A DNA stretch of 64,000 nucleotides from Candidatus Kinetoplastibacterium crithidii (ex Angomonas deanei ATCC 30255) (GTDB lineage: Bacteria > Pseudomonadota > Gammaproteobacteria > Burkholderiales > Burkholderiaceae_B). Below, piece by piece: positions 43,442 through 53,581 of this stretch. Every line of letters begins with the position of its first letter. Position 1 is the stretch's first letter. A program made the translations under genes and the position numbers. The stretch covers positions 434,001 to 498,000 of the forward strand of contig NC_019815.1 of NCBI RefSeq assembly GCF_000319225.1, given 5' to 3'. Under the pieces are notes generated by a model that did not search any database, had not been told where the DNA came from, and saw only the letters and a program-made list of their open reading frames with translations.

Positions 43442-43499
43442 ATGGTTTGATAATTATAAGTAATAAAGTGAATTAAAAGTAATTATCAAGCCATTTTTT
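43442..43499. terminator. Bidirectional terminator between the TAXI gene and dnaQ
   Basis: A 15-position stem (ATGGTTTGATAATTA at 43442-43456 with TAATTATCAAGCCAT at 43480-43494, one T-G pair), a 23-base loop, then T6-rich sequence to 43499. It separates two convergent genes. Confidence 0.75.
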
Positions 43500-44220
43500 A
43501 TTTACTATTCTTTAAGTTTTTTCTATCTAGCTCTATCCACAAAACACTATTAGAAGATTCTTTCTTCATATTTCTCAAATATTCTTGATGACTATTAATT
43601 TCTTCTTCTTTTGGAATAATTACTGGTAATGATATCTTTGCGTGATTATCTGTAATCTGGAAAGACTTCTTATTTCTTTCATAATCATCAATTAAAAACT
43701 CGTTCTGCCCTCTAGTCATAGCCAACCAAACTTGTGATAAAAGCCTAGAATCAAGTAAAGCTCCATGCATCTTTCTGTCTAAATTTGAAATGCCATAATG
43801 ATCACATAACGCATCCAAAGAGTTTCTTTTACCAGGTCTGATTTTTCTAGCCAAAGATAATGAATCTGTAATTTTTCTACAATATTTAGATAAGTTTCCT
43901 AAATTTAATTTATCTAATTCACTATTTATAAATTTAACATCAAATTGTGCATTATGAGCTATTATTTCGGCATCATTAATAAAATCAAGAAATTGCGTAA
44001 TAACATCTGCAAAATCCGGTTTATCTGATAAAAACTCACTTGTTAGACCATGAACAGATAAAGCACCAACATCTATTTCTCTATGAGGATTAATATATAA
44101 ATGTAAATATCTATCTGTAATAATGCGATTATTTATTTCAACACATCCTATTTCAATAACTCTATGCCCATCTGAAACATCTAATCCTGTCGTCTCAATA
44201 TCAAAAATCACTTGTCTCAT
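43498..44220 (-). CDS. dnaQ: DNA polymerase III epsilon subunit
   Basis: 3'-5' proofreading exonuclease of the replicative polymerase. The start is taken at the ATG at 44220, giving MRQVIFDIETTGLD; an upstream TTG at 44238 would add six residues. ExoI motif FDIETTGLD carries the metal-binding Asp and Glu, ExoII is HNAQFDVKFINSEL, and ExoIII includes HGALLDSRLLSQVW. The length of 240 residues matches the family. It lies downstream of rnhA with 26 bases between, the classical rnhA-dnaQ pair, here both on the same strand. Confidence 0.96.
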   Translation of the reverse strand: MRQVIFDIETTGLDVSDGHRVIEIGCVEINNRIITDRYLHLYINPHREIDVGALSVHGLTSEFLSDKPDFADVITQFLDFINDAEIIAHNAQFDVKFINSELDKLNLGNLSKYCRKITDSLSLARKIRPGKRNSLDALCDHYGISNLDRKMHGALLDSRLLSQVWLAMTRGQNEFLIDDYERNKKSFQITDNHAKISLPVIIPKEEEINSHQEYLRNMKKESSNSVLWIELDRKNLKNSK

Positions 44221-44246
44221 AAAAATTAAACTTTTCAATAAATCTT

Positions 44247-44699
44247 TTATATAGTTTCCACACCCATATTTGCTAATTTATCAGCTTTATTATTACCATA
44301 ATTATCTGAATGGCCTTTTACCCAATTCCAATTAATATTATAATTTTCTGACAATTTATCTAAAGACTCCCAAAGATCTTTATTTTTCACATCTTTACCA
44401 TTTGATAATTTCCAACCTTTATGTTTCCAACCGTTTATCCATTTAGTTATCCCATTCATAACATATTGAGAATCGGTATAAATTACTATGTCCAGATAGT
44501 TACTACTACCCAATTTCTTTAGACCATTAATTACAGCCAACAACTCCATACGATTATTTGTTGTTTTACTTTCTCCTCCATAAATATTATCTTCTCTTCC
44601 ATCTGGCCATTTTACAACAACACCCCATCCTCCTATACCAGGATTTCCTTTACATGCTCCATCTGTCCAAAGCTCAACATACTTAATGTTATTTATCAT
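44247..44699 (-). CDS. rnhA: Ribonuclease HI
   Basis: Cuts the RNA strand of RNA-DNA hybrids. The 150 residues are normal. The catalytic acids lie in WTDGACKGNPG (Asp), NNRMELLAVI (Glu) and IYTDSQYVMNGI (Asp), with a final Asp in NKADKLAN. HKGWKLSNGKDVKNKDLW is the basic handle region. The ATG is the first available. It is followed by dnaQ. The 170 bases upstream to gloB are AT-rich and hold the divergent promoter region. Confidence 0.96.
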   Translation of the reverse strand: MINNIKYVELWTDGACKGNPGIGGWGVVVKWPDGREDNIYGGESKTTNNRMELLAVINGLKKLGSSNYLDIVIYTDSQYVMNGITKWINGWKHKGWKLSNGKDVKNKDLWESLDKLSENYNINWNWVKGHSDNYGNNKADKLANMGVETI

Positions 44700-44869
44700 A
44701 AAATTATCTAAATTAATGTAAATAGACTTACAGTCAAATTATAATTTGTATATTATAACTTACTTGGATTCTTTATAGATAAAAACATTAGTTTTATAAA
44801 AAATATGATTTATTTAACTTAAAAAATTAATAAGATTAGAAAATATAAGAAACACAGGATACATCATCA

Positions 44870-45685
44870 ATGTTAGATAGAAAATTTGTTAATAGAATTA
44901 TAAATTTTGGAGGGATTCTACCAATAGCCGCCTTTAAAGACAATTACATATGGTCTATCATAAAAAATGGAAAAATTGCAGTAATAGATCCTGGTGATTA
45001 TGAAGTAGTACTAAGATTTATAGAAAAATATTCATTAAGACTCATTGCAATACTAATTACTCATCATCATAAAGATCATACAGACGGCGTAGAAAGACTA
45101 TCTAAAAAATTCAAAACCCCAGTATTCGCATCAAAAAAATCTAAATTGCCTTTTTGTAACAATCATTTAATAGAAAATGATATTATAAAATTTCGTGAAC
45201 TTGGTATTAAATTAAAAACAATAGATGTTCCTGGTCATACTGATGACCATATTGCTTTTTATGGCAAAACAATTAAGAATCGTAAAGTTCTATTTTGTGG
45301 CGATGCCCTATTTTCAGCTGGATGTGGACGTGTTTTAGAAAATAATTATATACAAATGTTTAATTCACTTAAAAAACTCTGTAACCTACCACTAGATACT
45401 TTAATTTTCTGTGCTCATGAATATACTATAAGTAATTTAATTTGGGCAATAGACGTTGATACAGATAACAGATACTTGCAATATTGTTATAAACATGCAA
45501 AATTGTTGAGGAGATATGGTTACCCTACAATACCTTCTTCTATTATTAGAGAGTCATATATTAACCCTTTTCTAAGAACAGACTATATCAATATCATCAA
45601 ATCAGCCTCTTTACATGCTAAAATCCAACTTAAATCACAATTAGATGTCTTTATAGAATTAAGAAAATGGAAAAATGCGTCTTAA
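44870..45685 (+). CDS. gloB: Hydroxyacylglutathione hydrolase (glyoxalase II)
   Basis: Hydrolyses S-lactoylglutathione in methylglyoxal detoxification. The 271 residues contain the metallo-beta-lactamase zinc motif THHHKDH (His65-67, Asp69, His70), PGHTDDH further on, and CGDALFSAGCGR with the bridging Asp. CAHEYTISNL is the glutathione-region motif. The N-terminus carries about 13 residues before the usual PIAAFKDNYIW start. Its 3' end overlaps mltD by 11 bases. The rnhA/dnaQ-gloB-mltD neighbourhood is standard in proteobacteria. Confidence 0.94.
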   Translation: MLDRKFVNRIINFGGILPIAAFKDNYIWSIIKNGKIAVIDPGDYEVVLRFIEKYSLRLIAILITHHHKDHTDGVERLSKKFKTPVFASKKSKLPFCNNHLIENDIIKFRELGIKLKTIDVPGHTDDHIAFYGKTIKNRKVLFCGDALFSAGCGRVLENNYIQMFNSLKKLCNLPLDTLIFCAHEYTISNLIWAIDVDTDNRYLQYCYKHAKLLRRYGYPTIPSSIIRESYINPFLRTDYINIIKSASLHAKIQLKSQLDVFIELRKWKNAS

Positions 45686-46966
45686 AAAAAATTTAATTAT
45701 ACAATTTTATTTTATATTTATATGTGCACTTATAACTGGATGCACTATGCTTGTGCGTCCACAGATAGGACAATTAAAAAGTATAGTTCTTTCTAGCAAT
45801 GCTAGTGCTCCTGATGATATATGGGATGTGATTAGAAAAGGTTTTCAAATTCCTAACTTAAGTAATAATTTATCAAAACAATGGACTCAATATTATCAAG
45901 ATCATCCTGAATCTATAAAACGTATTGCTGAAAGATCTGTAAAATATTTATACTTTGTAGTTAATGAGATTAATAATAGAGGATTGCCAACTGAATTAGC
46001 TCTTATGCCTTTTATAGAAAGTGCTTATGATCCTTCTGCAATTTCAAAAAACAAAGCTTCTGGGTTATGGCAATTTGTACCTAGAACTGCCAAACACTTT
46101 AATTTAAAGCAAAATTGGTGGCTCGATGAAAGAAGAGACCCAATAGTATCAACATATGCTGCGCTAGATTACTTAGAATCTCTATATAAGAGACAAGGAC
46201 ATTGGCATCTTGCGCTAGCTTCATATAATTGCGGTGAATCAGTCGTCCAAAAAGCTATAGAAAAAAATAAAAAATCTAATAAATCTACAAAATATATTAA
46301 TCTTCAACTTCCAAAAGAAACTACTAATTACGTACCAAAACTACAAGCTGTAAAGAATATTATTACAAACCCACAAAAATATGGAATTGATCTGCCTAAG
46401 GTAGAAAATAAACCGTATTTTAAAACAGTAAAAAAAATAAAGATATTGATATTGAAGTAGCTGCAAAATTAGCAGAAATATCACTTGAAGAGTTCAAAGC
46501 TCTCAACCCGTCCCATAACAGACCAGTAATATCTTCTAAACATTCTCAAACAATTTTGTTACCAGCAAAAAATATAGAAAAATTTCACATAAACTTAAAA
46601 AAATTTACAGATAATTTAAGTAACTGGAAAATATATAAATCTAAAAATGGCGAAACTTTCTTGTCTATAGCTCAAAAATTCGGAATTTCTGAAGCAAAAT
46701 TAAAAAAAACCAATAACATAAGAACCCAACAAAAAACAGCCTCAGGGCAACTACTATTGATAGAACAAAAACATGTTATTTCTTTAGCAACAAATAAAAA
46801 ATATATTCATAAAAAAACTTATGACTACCTTGTGCGCCCTGGAGATAATTTGTCAAAAATCGCAAAACAACATAACACAACTGTCACAGAAATACGCTAT
46901 TTAAATAAACTAAAGAACGATATTATCAAACATGGCAAAAAAATAAAATTACCTTATGAAGAATAA
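45675..46966 (+). CDS. mltD: Membrane-bound lytic transglycosylase D, interrupted at an A8 tract
   Basis: Cleaves peptidoglycan glycan strands. MRLKKNLIIQFYFIFICALI then TGC is a lipoprotein signal with Cys23. The SLT domain is complete: ALMPFIESAYDPSAIS with catalytic Glu, ASGLWQFVPRTAKHF, and LALASYNCGES. The frame stops at 46460, just after an A8 run (46430-46437), but the next frame carries on to 46966 with the linker, LSKIAKQHNTTVTEIRYLN and other LysM sequence. One extra A gives 430 residues. If not repaired, the enzyme would keep SLT but lose its LysM peptidoglycan-binding repeats. Confidence 0.85.
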
Positions 46967-47014
46967 ATCATTCATAAAAACTAAAAATCTTGATCTATTA
47001 AATAGGAGTAGACT

Positions 47015-47794
47015 ATGGGATTTCTGAAATCAAAAAAAATTTTAATTACAGGTATAATATCAAATCGCTCTATTGCATATGGAATAGCAAAAGCTTGCAA
47101 AAACCAAGGAGCAGAATTAGCCATAACATATGTAACAGATAAAATGAAGGATCGTGTTATAGAACTGTCTAGGGAGCTGGATTGCAAAATATGCTTACCT
47201 TGCGATGTAAGTAATGATGACTCTATAGAAAAATTAAAAATTGAACTCTCAGAATATTGGGATAATTTAGATGGTTTCGTCCACTCAATAGCTTTTGCAA
47301 ATAAAAATTCTATATCCGATAAATTCTTAGATGGATTCAATAGAGAAAATTTTCGTATTGCCCATGAAATTTCTTCCTATAGTTTACCTGCTTTAACAAA
47401 AGCATTATTACCTTTAATGAATACACAAACATCTATAGTTACACTAAGTTATATAGGATCTGAAAGATTTGTGCCAAATTACAATATGATGGGACTAGCA
47501 AAAGCCTCTTTAGAAGCTAGTATAAGATATCTAGCTAATGATTTAGGATCTAAAGGAATAAGAATCAATGGGATATCTTCTGGGCCAATAAAAACATTAG
47601 CTGCAAGTGGTATAAAAGATTTTTCAAATATACTAAAATTTGTGGAAAATAATGCACCACTCAAAAGAAATGTTACAACTGAAGACATAGGAAACGTAGC
47701 TTCTTTTTTATTATCAAATCTATCTTCTGGAATAACTAGTGAAGTAATACATGTAGATGCTGGATTTTCTAATGTAGTAGGACTATGCGAGTAA
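47015..47794 (+). CDS. fabI: Enoyl-ACP reductase (NADH)
   Basis: Last reductive step of fatty-acid elongation. The 259 residues are family size. N-terminal KKILITGIISNRSIAYGIA is the nucleotide-binding motif of the FabI type, and the catalytic pair lies in LSYIGSERFVPNYNMMGLAK (Tyr-x6-Lys). The usual ITGVASKLSIAYGIA form is thus slightly altered but intact. An AGGAG lies ahead of the ATG. It stands alone between mltD and the ABC transporter. The retained FabI shows the symbiont makes its own fatty acids. Confidence 0.95.
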   Translation: MGFLKSKKILITGIISNRSIAYGIAKACKNQGAELAITYVTDKMKDRVIELSRELDCKICLPCDVSNDDSIEKLKIELSEYWDNLDGFVHSIAFANKNSISDKFLDGFNRENFRIAHEISSYSLPALTKALLPLMNTQTSIVTLSYIGSERFVPNYNMMGLAKASLEASIRYLANDLGSKGIRINGISSGPIKTLAASGIKDFSNILKFVENNAPLKRNVTTEDIGNVASFLLSNLSSGITSEVIHVDAGFSNVVGLCE

Positions 47795-47886
47795 TAACTA
47801 TAACTAACCATGACATATGTTTTGGAAAATTAGCTTTAGTGTTATATTATTAAGTATTTTAATAATAATTTATTCAGGGAAGTATT

Positions 47887-49725
47887 ATGTCTGATGAAAA
47901 GTCATGTTTTTCATATTTTGAAAATCTGATTGATCCATTCAGAGAGACACCAGATATTCCACCTCCATATAAAGTATCATCGTTTTTTTACTATTACTTA
48001 AAACAAATAAAAACGATTTTGATAATTTTGCTTTTTATAGGGCTTGGGGTTTCTTTAGTTGAAATTGCATTATTCAAATATGTAGCAAATATAATAGACT
48101 TAGCTCAATCAAGCAATCCTGAAAAAATATTTGGAATGCATTATAAAGAATTGTTAGTAATGATGATAGTAATATTAGTTTGTCGACCTATCATATTTGC
48201 TTTGCATGATTTGCTAATTCAACAAACCATTACCTCTAATATGGCTGCATTAATAAGATGGCAAAATCATAAGTATATTCTTAAACAAAGCATTAGTTTT
48301 TTCTATAATGACTTTGCAGGGAGAATCTCTAACAGAGTGATACAAACTGGTGCAGCATTAAGAGATTCTGCAATACAAGCAATAGAAGCAATTTGGCATG
48401 TGGTTGTTTATACAAGCAGTGCCATATTTATATTTTCACAAACTGACTGGCATTTAATATTTCCTCTATTAATTTGGATTGTTGTTTATGTGTTCTTTCT
48501 TGTGCATTATATTCCACTAATTCAAAAACGCTCTACTATCTCATCTGAGACTAGATCTAAATTAATTGGATTAATTGTCGATACCTATTCAAATATAATT
48601 ACTATCAAACTGTTCTCTCATACAAAACAAGAAGAAGAATATGCTAAAAAAACAATGACAGAACAAATAAAAACGCATCAATTGGCTTTAAGGCTTATAA
48701 CGGAAATAGATACGGCACTCACTGCTATTAACGGTCTATTAATAGTATCAACAGCAGGCATAGCACTATGGTTATGGAGCAAAAATATAATATCTCTAGG
48801 ATCTATTACTTTAGCTATTAGCTTAGTAATAAGAATAAATAATATGTCAAGTTGGCTAATGTGGGTAGTAAAAAACATATTTGAAAACGTAGGGGTTGTA
48901 CAAGACAGTATTGGAACAATATCTCAATCTAGAGAAATTGAAGATTTTGATAACTCAAAAACCTTAAAAATAACGAATGGAGAAATCAAGTTTGATTCAG
49001 TGTTTTTTGCCTATGAAAAAAAACATGAGGTTATAACTAATTTAACATTAACAATTAAATCAAAAGAAAAAATAGCTATAGTTGGACCATCTGGAGCAGG
49101 TAAATCAACACTAATACATTTATTACTTAGATTGCATGATGTAGAAAATGGATCTATATGTATAGATGGACAGAATATTAAATATGTTACTCAAGACAGT
49201 TTAAGATCACAAATAAGCGTAGTTACACAAGATGTTTCTTTACTGCATAGATCTATAAGAGATAATCTTGTTTGTGGGGCTAATAACGTATCAGAGGAAC
49301 AACTAAAAAATGTTATAAAAAAAACAAAATTAGATTTTATAGACAGTATCACAGATACTAATGGAAATACCGGACTGGATGCACATGTTGGAGAAAGAGG
49401 CATAAAACTATCTGGAGGACAAAAACAAAGGATAGCTATTGCTAGGGCATTACTAAAGAATTCTCCAATAATTATATTAGATGAGGCAACTTCAGCTTTA
49501 GACTCTGAAACTGAGTCTATAATTCAACAAAACCTAGAAGATATGATGATTGGCAAAACTGTTATAACTATCGCTCATAGATTGTCTACTATTCTAAAAA
49601 TGGATAGAATTATTATAGTCAGCAAAGGAACAATTGTTGATTCAGGAACACACGGAGAACTTATCTCAAAAGCAGGAATATACCAAACGCTTTGGGATAA
49701 ACAATCTAGATATCTAACAAAATAA
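47887..49725 (+). CDS. ABC transporter, fused permease and ATPase, substrate unknown
   Basis: A 612-residue half-transporter. Six transmembrane helices fill about residues 35-335. The ATPase domain has Walker A VGPSGAGKST (399-408), signature LSGGQKQR (508-515), Walker B IIILDEATSALD just after, and the switch His in TIAHRLST. A good AGGGAAG ribosome-binding site precedes the ATG. Architecture resembles exporter-type transporters (MsbA/heavy-metal or lipid types) but I cannot separate these; its N-terminal extension of about 35 residues before the first helix is like an MsbA-related group common in alpha- and beta-proteobacteria. Export is inferred from fold. Confidence 0.87.
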   Translation: MSDEKSCFSYFENLIDPFRETPDIPPPYKVSSFFYYYLKQIKTILIILLFIGLGVSLVEIALFKYVANIIDLAQSSNPEKIFGMHYKELLVMMIVILVCRPIIFALHDLLIQQTITSNMAALIRWQNHKYILKQSISFFYNDFAGRISNRVIQTGAALRDSAIQAIEAIWHVVVYTSSAIFIFSQTDWHLIFPLLIWIVVYVFFLVHYIPLIQKRSTISSETRSKLIGLIVDTYSNIITIKLFSHTKQEEEYAKKTMTEQIKTHQLALRLITEIDTALTAINGLLIVSTAGIALWLWSKNIISLGSITLAISLVIRINNMSSWLMWVVKNIFENVGVVQDSIGTISQSREIEDFDNSKTLKITNGEIKFDSVFFAYEKKHEVITNLTLTIKSKEKIAIVGPSGAGKSTLIHLLLRLHDVENGSICIDGQNIKYVTQDSLRSQISVVTQDVSLLHRSIRDNLVCGANNVSEEQLKNVIKKTKLDFIDSITDTNGNTGLDAHVGERGIKLSGGQKQRIAIARALLKNSPIIILDEATSALDSETESIIQQNLEDMMIGKTVITIAHRLSTILKMDRIIIVSKGTIVDSGTHGELISKAGIYQTLWDKQSRYLTK

Positions 49726-49733
49726 TATTTATA

Positions 49734-49824
49734 TGGCGGACAGAGGGGGATTCGAACCCCCGATACGCTATAAACGTATACACGCTTTCCAGGCGTGCGC
49801 CTTCAACCACTCGGCCATCTGTCC
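49734..49824 (-). tRNA. tRNA-Ser (GGA)
   Basis: A 91-base tRNA with the long variable arm of class II. The acceptor GGACAGA, anticodon loop CTGGAAA reading GGA, T-loop TTCGAAT and encoded CCA are present. It lies convergent to the ABC gene. Confidence 0.96.
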
Positions 49825-49855
49825 TAAAATATAATGGTTTCTATTGTAGCATATT

Positions 49856-50476
49856 TTATTTATTAAAAGTTAAAATTCTATCAACATACCTAGCAATACT
49901 ATCTATTTCTACATTTACAGAATCGTTTTTTGATAATTTATGTAAAGTAGTAGTAACCTGAGTATGTGGAATAATATTGATTGTCATCCTGGAAAACTCA
50001 TTATAGTCCACAACTGAATTAGTAGTTAAACTAACTCCATTAATTGCTATAGATCCTTTATAAGCCACAAATTTAGCAAAATTTGTAGGGATATCTATAG
50101 CTAATGCTTTGGATTCGCCACAAGGACTAAAATCATATACTTTACCTATACAATCAACATGACCATATAATATATGCCCACCCATTCTTGACTCTAGTTT
50201 TAAAGCTCTTTCAATATTAACTTCTCCTACTGAAGAAAGGCCTACTGTACATTTCAAACTTTCTTGAGAAATATCAACATAAAAACCACTACCTTCTATA
50301 TTAGTAACAGTCATACATGCGCCTTGTATAGATATAGAATCTCCTATAGAAATACTCTTCAGATCTATATTGTTTACTTTCACAAATAATCTAATGCCAT
50401 TATTAATATTTTCTAAGTTAGAACTATTATAAATATTAGTTATAAAGCCAATATCTTCTATTATCCCTGTAAACAT
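49856..50476 (-). CDS. ribE: Riboflavin synthase alpha chain
   Basis: Dismutates two lumazines into riboflavin. The start is placed at 50476, giving MFTGIIEDIGFI, the invariant family N-terminus; an upstream ATG at 50536 would add 20 residues overlapping ribD. The two lumazine-binding repeats are visible, the second around MGGHILYGHVDCIGK. The length is 206 residues, normal. It follows ribD by 14 bases in a glyA-nrdR-ribD-ribE run. ribBA and ribH, usually next, are not in this stretch. Confidence 0.96.
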   Translation of the reverse strand: MFTGIIEDIGFITNIYNSSNLENINNGIRLFVKVNNIDLKSISIGDSISIQGACMTVTNIEGSGFYVDISQESLKCTVGLSSVGEVNIERALKLESRMGGHILYGHVDCIGKVYDFSPCGESKALAIDIPTNFAKFVAYKGSIAINGVSLTTNSVVDYNEFSRMTINIIPHTQVTTTLHKLSKNDSVNVEIDSIARYVDRILTFNK

Positions 50477-50490
50477 AATCAAATCCGTTA

Positions 50491-51648
50491 TTAAGTCATG
50501 TCTTGTAAAATGCACTTTTCTTTTATAAGATTCCATCTATCATAGTTATATACTCTTATTCTTATATCATTATCAATTAATTTTGACTCAAGAGTAGAAA
50601 AAGCAACAGCATCTTTTAGTTCATTTATAGATGGTATTTTTATAAATGTATTTGCCTCACCAATTAAAATTGGAGCAAAATATAGCAACATTTCATCTAT
50701 AGAATTATTTTTTAATAGTTTCCCATTCAATCCAGGTCCTGCTTCAACATGGACTTCGTTAATACAATTTTCGGCAAACCATTTCATTACACTAGATAAA
50801 TTTATCTTATTCGAATTTTTACCGATACTATCTACTAGAATTATTTCTCCATTTTGATCAATAATCTTTTTGTTTTTTTCTTTATCATTAATAGTTGTGA
50901 ATATAACTACTCTAGATCCATCAAAAATATTTGAATTAGAATCAATTAAAAATGTATCGTCTATAATTGCTTTAATAGGCTGCCTAGATATTGGAAAATG
51001 TCTAACTGTCAAAATAGGATTATCATTTATTATTGTTCCTATACCTGTTAGAATAGCTCCACTGCGAGCCCTCCAATAATGTCCATCCTTACGTGAGCTT
51101 TCCGAGGTTATCCATTGTGATTTTTTATTATATAAAGAACTTCTACCATCTAACGATGTGGCTATTTTTGTTCTGACCCAAGGCAAAGATGTTATAACTC
51201 TAGAAAAAAAGCCAATATTTAACCATATTGCTTCTTCTGCACAAATTCCTATTTTTACATTTATACCTACTGATCTTAATATTTGTATACTTTTGCCATT
51301 TACTACAGGATTTGGATCTAATACAGCTATAACAACACTTTTTGGTTTGGCTTTTAATAATGCATTAACACATGGTGGAGTTTTTCCATAATGACAACAA
51401 GGCTCCAGTGTTACATATATTGTAGATCCTTCCAAAACATAATGTTTACCCATAGCATCATGCAATGCACATACTTCAGCATGAGATCCTCCGAATGACT
51501 GAGTAGAACCCTTGCCTATACAAAAATTATTCTTTACTATAACACAACCAACACTTGGATTAGGCCATGCTACACAAATAGAACTCCTAGCCAAATCTAA
51601 AGCTTGAGACATCCAAAATTCATCAGATAAATTATATAAATCGGGCAT
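50491..51648 (-). CDS. ribD: Riboflavin biosynthesis deaminase/reductase
   Basis: Bifunctional enzyme for the second and third steps of riboflavin synthesis. The 385 residues are a little long. The N-terminal deaminase has zinc ligands in SHAEVCAL and VTLEPCCHYGKTPPC. The reductase half contains VRTKIATSLDGRSSL and HVEAGPGLNGKLL. It lies 32 bases after nrdR and 14 before ribE. Both catalytic halves look complete, so riboflavin synthesis seems maintained. Confidence 0.96.
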   Translation of the reverse strand: MPDLYNLSDEFWMSQALDLARSSICVAWPNPSVGCVIVKNNFCIGKGSTQSFGGSHAEVCALHDAMGKHYVLEGSTIYVTLEPCCHYGKTPPCVNALLKAKPKSVVIAVLDPNPVVNGKSIQILRSVGINVKIGICAEEAIWLNIGFFSRVITSLPWVRTKIATSLDGRSSLYNKKSQWITSESSRKDGHYWRARSGAILTGIGTIINDNPILTVRHFPISRQPIKAIIDDTFLIDSNSNIFDGSRVVIFTTINDKEKNKKIIDQNGEIILVDSIGKNSNKINLSSVMKWFAENCINEVHVEAGPGLNGKLLKNNSIDEMLLYFAPILIGEANTFIKIPSINELKDAVAFSTLESKLIDNDIRIRVYNYDRWNLIKEKCILQDMT

Positions 51649-51680
51649 AAAATGATTCTGTTAAAAAAATTTAATAAGGA

Positions 51681-52127
51681 CTATATTACCTCTTGTATTA
51701 ATTTTATAAATTCATCTATATTTTTAAAACTTTTGTAAACTGAGGAAAACCTAATATAAGCTACCTTATCTAGAATTTTTAATTCCTGCATAACCAACTC
51801 CCCAATATACTCAGTAGTTACATCACGCATACCACTTGCCAGTATTAATTTCTCTATATTAAATACAGATTTTTCCAAATCATCTGAATTTACAGAACGT
51901 TTGCGCAAAGCTATAAAAATACTTCTACGTAATTTACTAACATCGTAATCACATCTTGATCCATTTTTTTTGATTACAGTAGGAAAAAATAATTCAACTT
52001 TCTCATATGTAGTAAATCTTTTATCACATAAAAGACAACGTCTTCTCCTGCGAATTGAATCTTTATCATCTGAAACACGACTATCCATAACCTGGGTTTC
52101 ACAATGACAACAAAAAGGACACCTCAT
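51681..52127 (-). CDS. nrdR: Transcriptional repressor NrdR
   Basis: Zinc-ribbon, ATP-cone repressor of ribonucleotide reductase genes. The start at 52127 gives MRCPFCCHCETQVMDSR, the family N-terminus; an upstream ATG at 52154 would add nine residues. Zinc ligands are CPFC and CLLC, followed by KRFTTYEKVE and the ATP-cone domain from about residue 50. The length of 148 residues is normal. It sits between glyA and ribD, the conserved beta/gamma-proteobacterial location. A kept transcription regulator is notable in so reduced a genome. Confidence 0.95.
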   Translation of the reverse strand: MRCPFCCHCETQVMDSRVSDDKDSIRRRRRCLLCDKRFTTYEKVELFFPTVIKKNGSRCDYDVSKLRRSIFIALRKRSVNSDDLEKSVFNIEKLILASGMRDVTTEYIGELVMQELKILDKVAYIRFSSVYKSFKNIDEFIKLIQEVI

Positions 52128-52226
52128 AAAAAATAAACTTTTACAAAAAATCAAAAAAGATTTGTATAGCCATATACTTAAACAAAGTATCTAATGACTA
52201 TACAAAAACCTAAAAAACTAGCATAA

Positions 52227-53474
52227 CTATATGCTGTACACAGGCAATCTAGATGTTAACTCATGAACCTGATTACGTACATTGTTTATATTTGTATCAT
52301 CGTATGGATTACCTAAAACATCAGCTATTAAGTTTGCAGTAAGTTCGACATCTGACTCTATAAACCCTCTAGTAGTAACAGCACAAGTTCCCAAACGAAT
52401 ACCACTAGTAATAAATGGGCTCTCTGGGTCATTAGGGATAGAATTTTTATTTACTGTGATATGAGCTTTGCCAAGAGATATTTCAGCATCTTTACCACTT
52501 ATCCCTATAGATCTCAAATCCACTAGCATTAAGTGACTTTCTGTTTTTCCTGAGACAATACGCAATCCTCTTTTTACTAAAGTATCAGCCATGACTTTTG
52601 AGTTACTTAACACTTGTTTTGCATATTGTTTAAAACTTGGATCAAGAGCTTCTTTAAAAGCCACTGCTTTACCAGCAATTACATGCATTAAAGGCCCACC
52701 TTGAATTCCTGGGAAAATAGCAGAATTAATAATGCGCTCATACTGAGGTTTCATCATGATAACCCCACCTCTAGGACCACGAAGAGACTTATGTGTAGTA
52801 GATGTAACAAAATCAGCATAAGGAACCGCATTAGGATAAACTCCTCCGGCTATTAACCCTGCATAATGAGCAATATCAGCCATTAATAATGAGTTATTGT
52901 CATGAGCAATCTTAGCTAAATATTCAAAATCTATTTGCAATGAATAAGCAGAAGCTCCTACTACTATAAGTTTTGGCTTATGTTGTTTAGCTAAAATTTC
53001 AATATTTTTATAGTCTAATACTTCATTTTCATCTAAACCATATGAGACAAAATTATAAGTTTTCCCAGAAGAATTAACAGAAGCACCATGAGTTAAATGC
53101 CCTCCTTCAGCAAGACTCATCCCAAGAACTGTATCACCAGGTTTTAAAACAGCATTATATACACCTTGATTTGCTTGCGATCCTGAGTTTGGCTGCACAT
53201 TAGCTGATTCAGCTCCAAATAACTCTTTAAGCCTATCTATAGCTAAACGCTCTACTATATCAACATATTCACAGCCTCCATAATACCTCTTGCCAGGATA
53301 ACCCTCTGCATATTTATTAGTTAGACAAGATCCCTGTGCCTCCATTACTGCTTTACTAGCATAATTTTCAGATGCAATAAGCTCTATATGTTGTTCCTGG
53401 CGAACTGCCTCTTCTTGAATGGCCTTCCACAATTCTGGATCCATTTGACTAATAGTACGATTGTTTTCAAGCAT
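52227..53474 (-). CDS. glyA: Serine hydroxymethyltransferase
   Basis: PLP enzyme interconverting serine and glycine and charging tetrahydrofolate with one-carbon units. The 415 residues match the family. N-terminal [14 protein letters not shown], the active-site region [15 protein letters not shown] with the PLP Lys, and [14 protein letters not shown] are intact. It heads glyA-nrdR-ribD-ribE, 100 bases before nrdR. One-carbon units from GlyA feed the purine route represented by purD. Confidence 0.97.
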   Translation of the reverse strand: MLENNRTISQMDPELWKAIQEEAVRQEQHIELIASENYASKAVMEAQGSCLTNKYAEGYPGKRYYGGCEYVDIVERLAIDRLKELFGAESANVQPNSGSQANQGVYNAVLKPGDTVLGMSLAEGGHLTHGASVNSSGKTYNFVSYGLDENEVLDYKNIEILAKQHKPKLIVVGASAYSLQIDFEYLAKIAHDNNSLLMADIAHYAGLIAGGVYPNAVPYADFVTSTTHKSLRGPRGGVIMMKPQYERIINSAIFPGIQGGPLMHVIAGKAVAFKEALDPSFKQYAKQVLSNSKVMADTLVKRGLRIVSGKTESHLMLVDLRSIGISGKDAEISLGKAHITVNKNSIPNDPESPFITSGIRLGTCAVTTRGFIESDVELTANLIADVLGNPYDDTNINNVRNQVHELTSRLPVYSI

Positions 53475-53581
53475 AACAGCTCCCTTTCTTAACTATTTAT
53501 AAAAAATACTGCAATCATTTTTTTAACTTGGCACAAAAAACATCAAAAATCTAATAACATCCAACTACATCCAATAAAAAC

